Positions 4,937 to 5,109 of a stretch of 5,109 nucleotides of DNA are shown piece by piece. Origin of the DNA: Candidatus Acetothermia bacterium JdFR-50 (lineage in GTDB: Bacteria > Bipolaricaulota > Bipolaricaulia > Bipolaricaulales > Bipolaricaulaceae); the NCBI GenBank assembly GCA_002010365.1, contig MTNL01000183.1, positions 1-5,109 of the forward strand, written 5' to 3'. Numbering within the stretch: the first letter of the stretch is position 1; each line of letters starts with the position of its first letter. A program made the translations under genes and the position numbers. The notes below the pieces were generated by a model. That model had not been told where the DNA came from. It searched no databases and saw only the letters and a program-made list of their open reading frames with translations.

Positions 4937-5109
4937 GCGAGGAGCCTCCTCGCATGGTGACCCCGTAGACCCGGTCGGCATGTCGGATGAGCTCCTCGTT
5001 GTGGGAGATCACGATCACCTGGGCCTCCCGGGCGATCTCCCGCAAAAGCCCAGCCAGCCTCTCGGAGTTCGGCTTGTCCAGCGCCGCGTCCACCTCGTCG
5101 AAGAGGTAG
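4899..5109 (-). CDS. smc: Chromosome segregation protein SMC, C-terminal fragment
   Basis: The last 69 codons of SMC, the ATPase of the condensin complex; the gene enters from the right edge. The fragment opens with YLFDEVDAALD, the Walker B motif (Asp, catalytic Glu) running into the D-loop, followed by KPNSERLAGLL. VIVISHNEEL carries the H-loop His (bacterial SMCs usually read ITHNK). ADRVYGVTMRGGSSHVLAVEL matches the usual AD.LYGVTM ending. It stops at TGA 4901-4899. Rad50/SbcC and RecN share the Walker B to H-loop order, but the YGVTM ending and the adjacent scpA and scpB make SMC the clear choice. The stop lies inside scpA, so the two genes are co-transcribed. Confidence 0.92.
   Translation of the reverse strand, partial: YLFDEVDAALDKPNSERLAGLLREIAREAQVIVISHNEELIRHADRVYGVTMRGGSSHVLAVELVGHAR
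4934..4956. promoter_or_regulatory. Perfect 23-bp inverted repeat at the smc-scpA junction
   Basis: CATGCGAGGAG (4934-4944), one central base, then its exact reverse complement CTCCTCGCATG (4946-4956). As minus-strand RNA it can fold into a ten-pair, GC-rich stem with a three-base loop. One arm holds the AGGAGG (4950-4945) and the other the ATG (4936-4934) that would initiate scpA. It lies within smc codons TMRGGSSHV. A hairpin that hides the scpA start until ribosomes translate the end of smc is an inference. Confidence 0.6.

Noticed and set aside
4157..4960. A 267-codon plus-strand open frame opposite scpA, and a 221-codon shadow on the minus strand.
   Set aside because: Both lack motifs and overlap the well-supported ScpA frame.

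Overview
The window is high-GC bacterial DNA (roughly 60% or more G+C by eye) with ATG, GTG and TTG starts, strong AGGAGG ribosome-binding sites and tightly packed, overlapping genes. A bacterium is indicated by the smc-scpA-scpB (condensin) cluster, a bacterial-type hypoxanthine phosphoribosyltransferase and a GlgC-like nucleotidyltransferase. The phylum cannot be fixed from this window. The HEPN/MNT remnant and the short, archaeal-looking ScpA would fit a deep-branching or thermophilic lineage, but that is inference.

Layout from left to right. At 1-1542, on the minus strand, is a likely three-gene run: hpt (952-1542), a NIF3/DUF34 metal-binding protein (150-965, overlapping hpt by 14 nt and starting at a TTG with an ideal Shine-Dalgarno), and the first codons of a GlgC-like sugar nucleotidyltransferase (1-58) that runs off the left edge. 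At 1543-1620 is a short divergent promoter region. The minus-strand -10 lies exactly where it would start a leaderless hpt message, and the plus-strand -10 serves a MATE transporter. The MATE efflux gene (1621-2997) is the only intact plus-strand gene.

The 730 bases from 2998 to 3729, which look gene-poor at first sight, hold a decayed HEPN/MNT pair on the minus strand, probably a former toxin-antitoxin module. The HEPN gene is broken by a premature stop/deletion and two single-base deletions. The MNT partner is still an open frame of 100 codons, but its catalytic D-x-D has apparently been removed by an in-frame deletion plus a D-to-A change. Its end overlaps the convergent MATE gene.

From 3730 to the right edge, on the minus strand, is the chromosome-condensation operon smc (3' end only), scpA, scpB, each gene overlapping the next. 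A perfect 23-bp inverted repeat in the last codons of smc contains both the best Shine-Dalgarno and the best start codon for scpA. This suggests an RNA hairpin that ties scpA translation to smc translation. ScpA also carries a hexanucleotide tandem repeat encoding an Asn-Gly linker.

I see no tRNA, rRNA, CRISPR array or insertion sequence. The items most worth checking are the ruined HEPN/MNT module and the smc-scpA palindrome.
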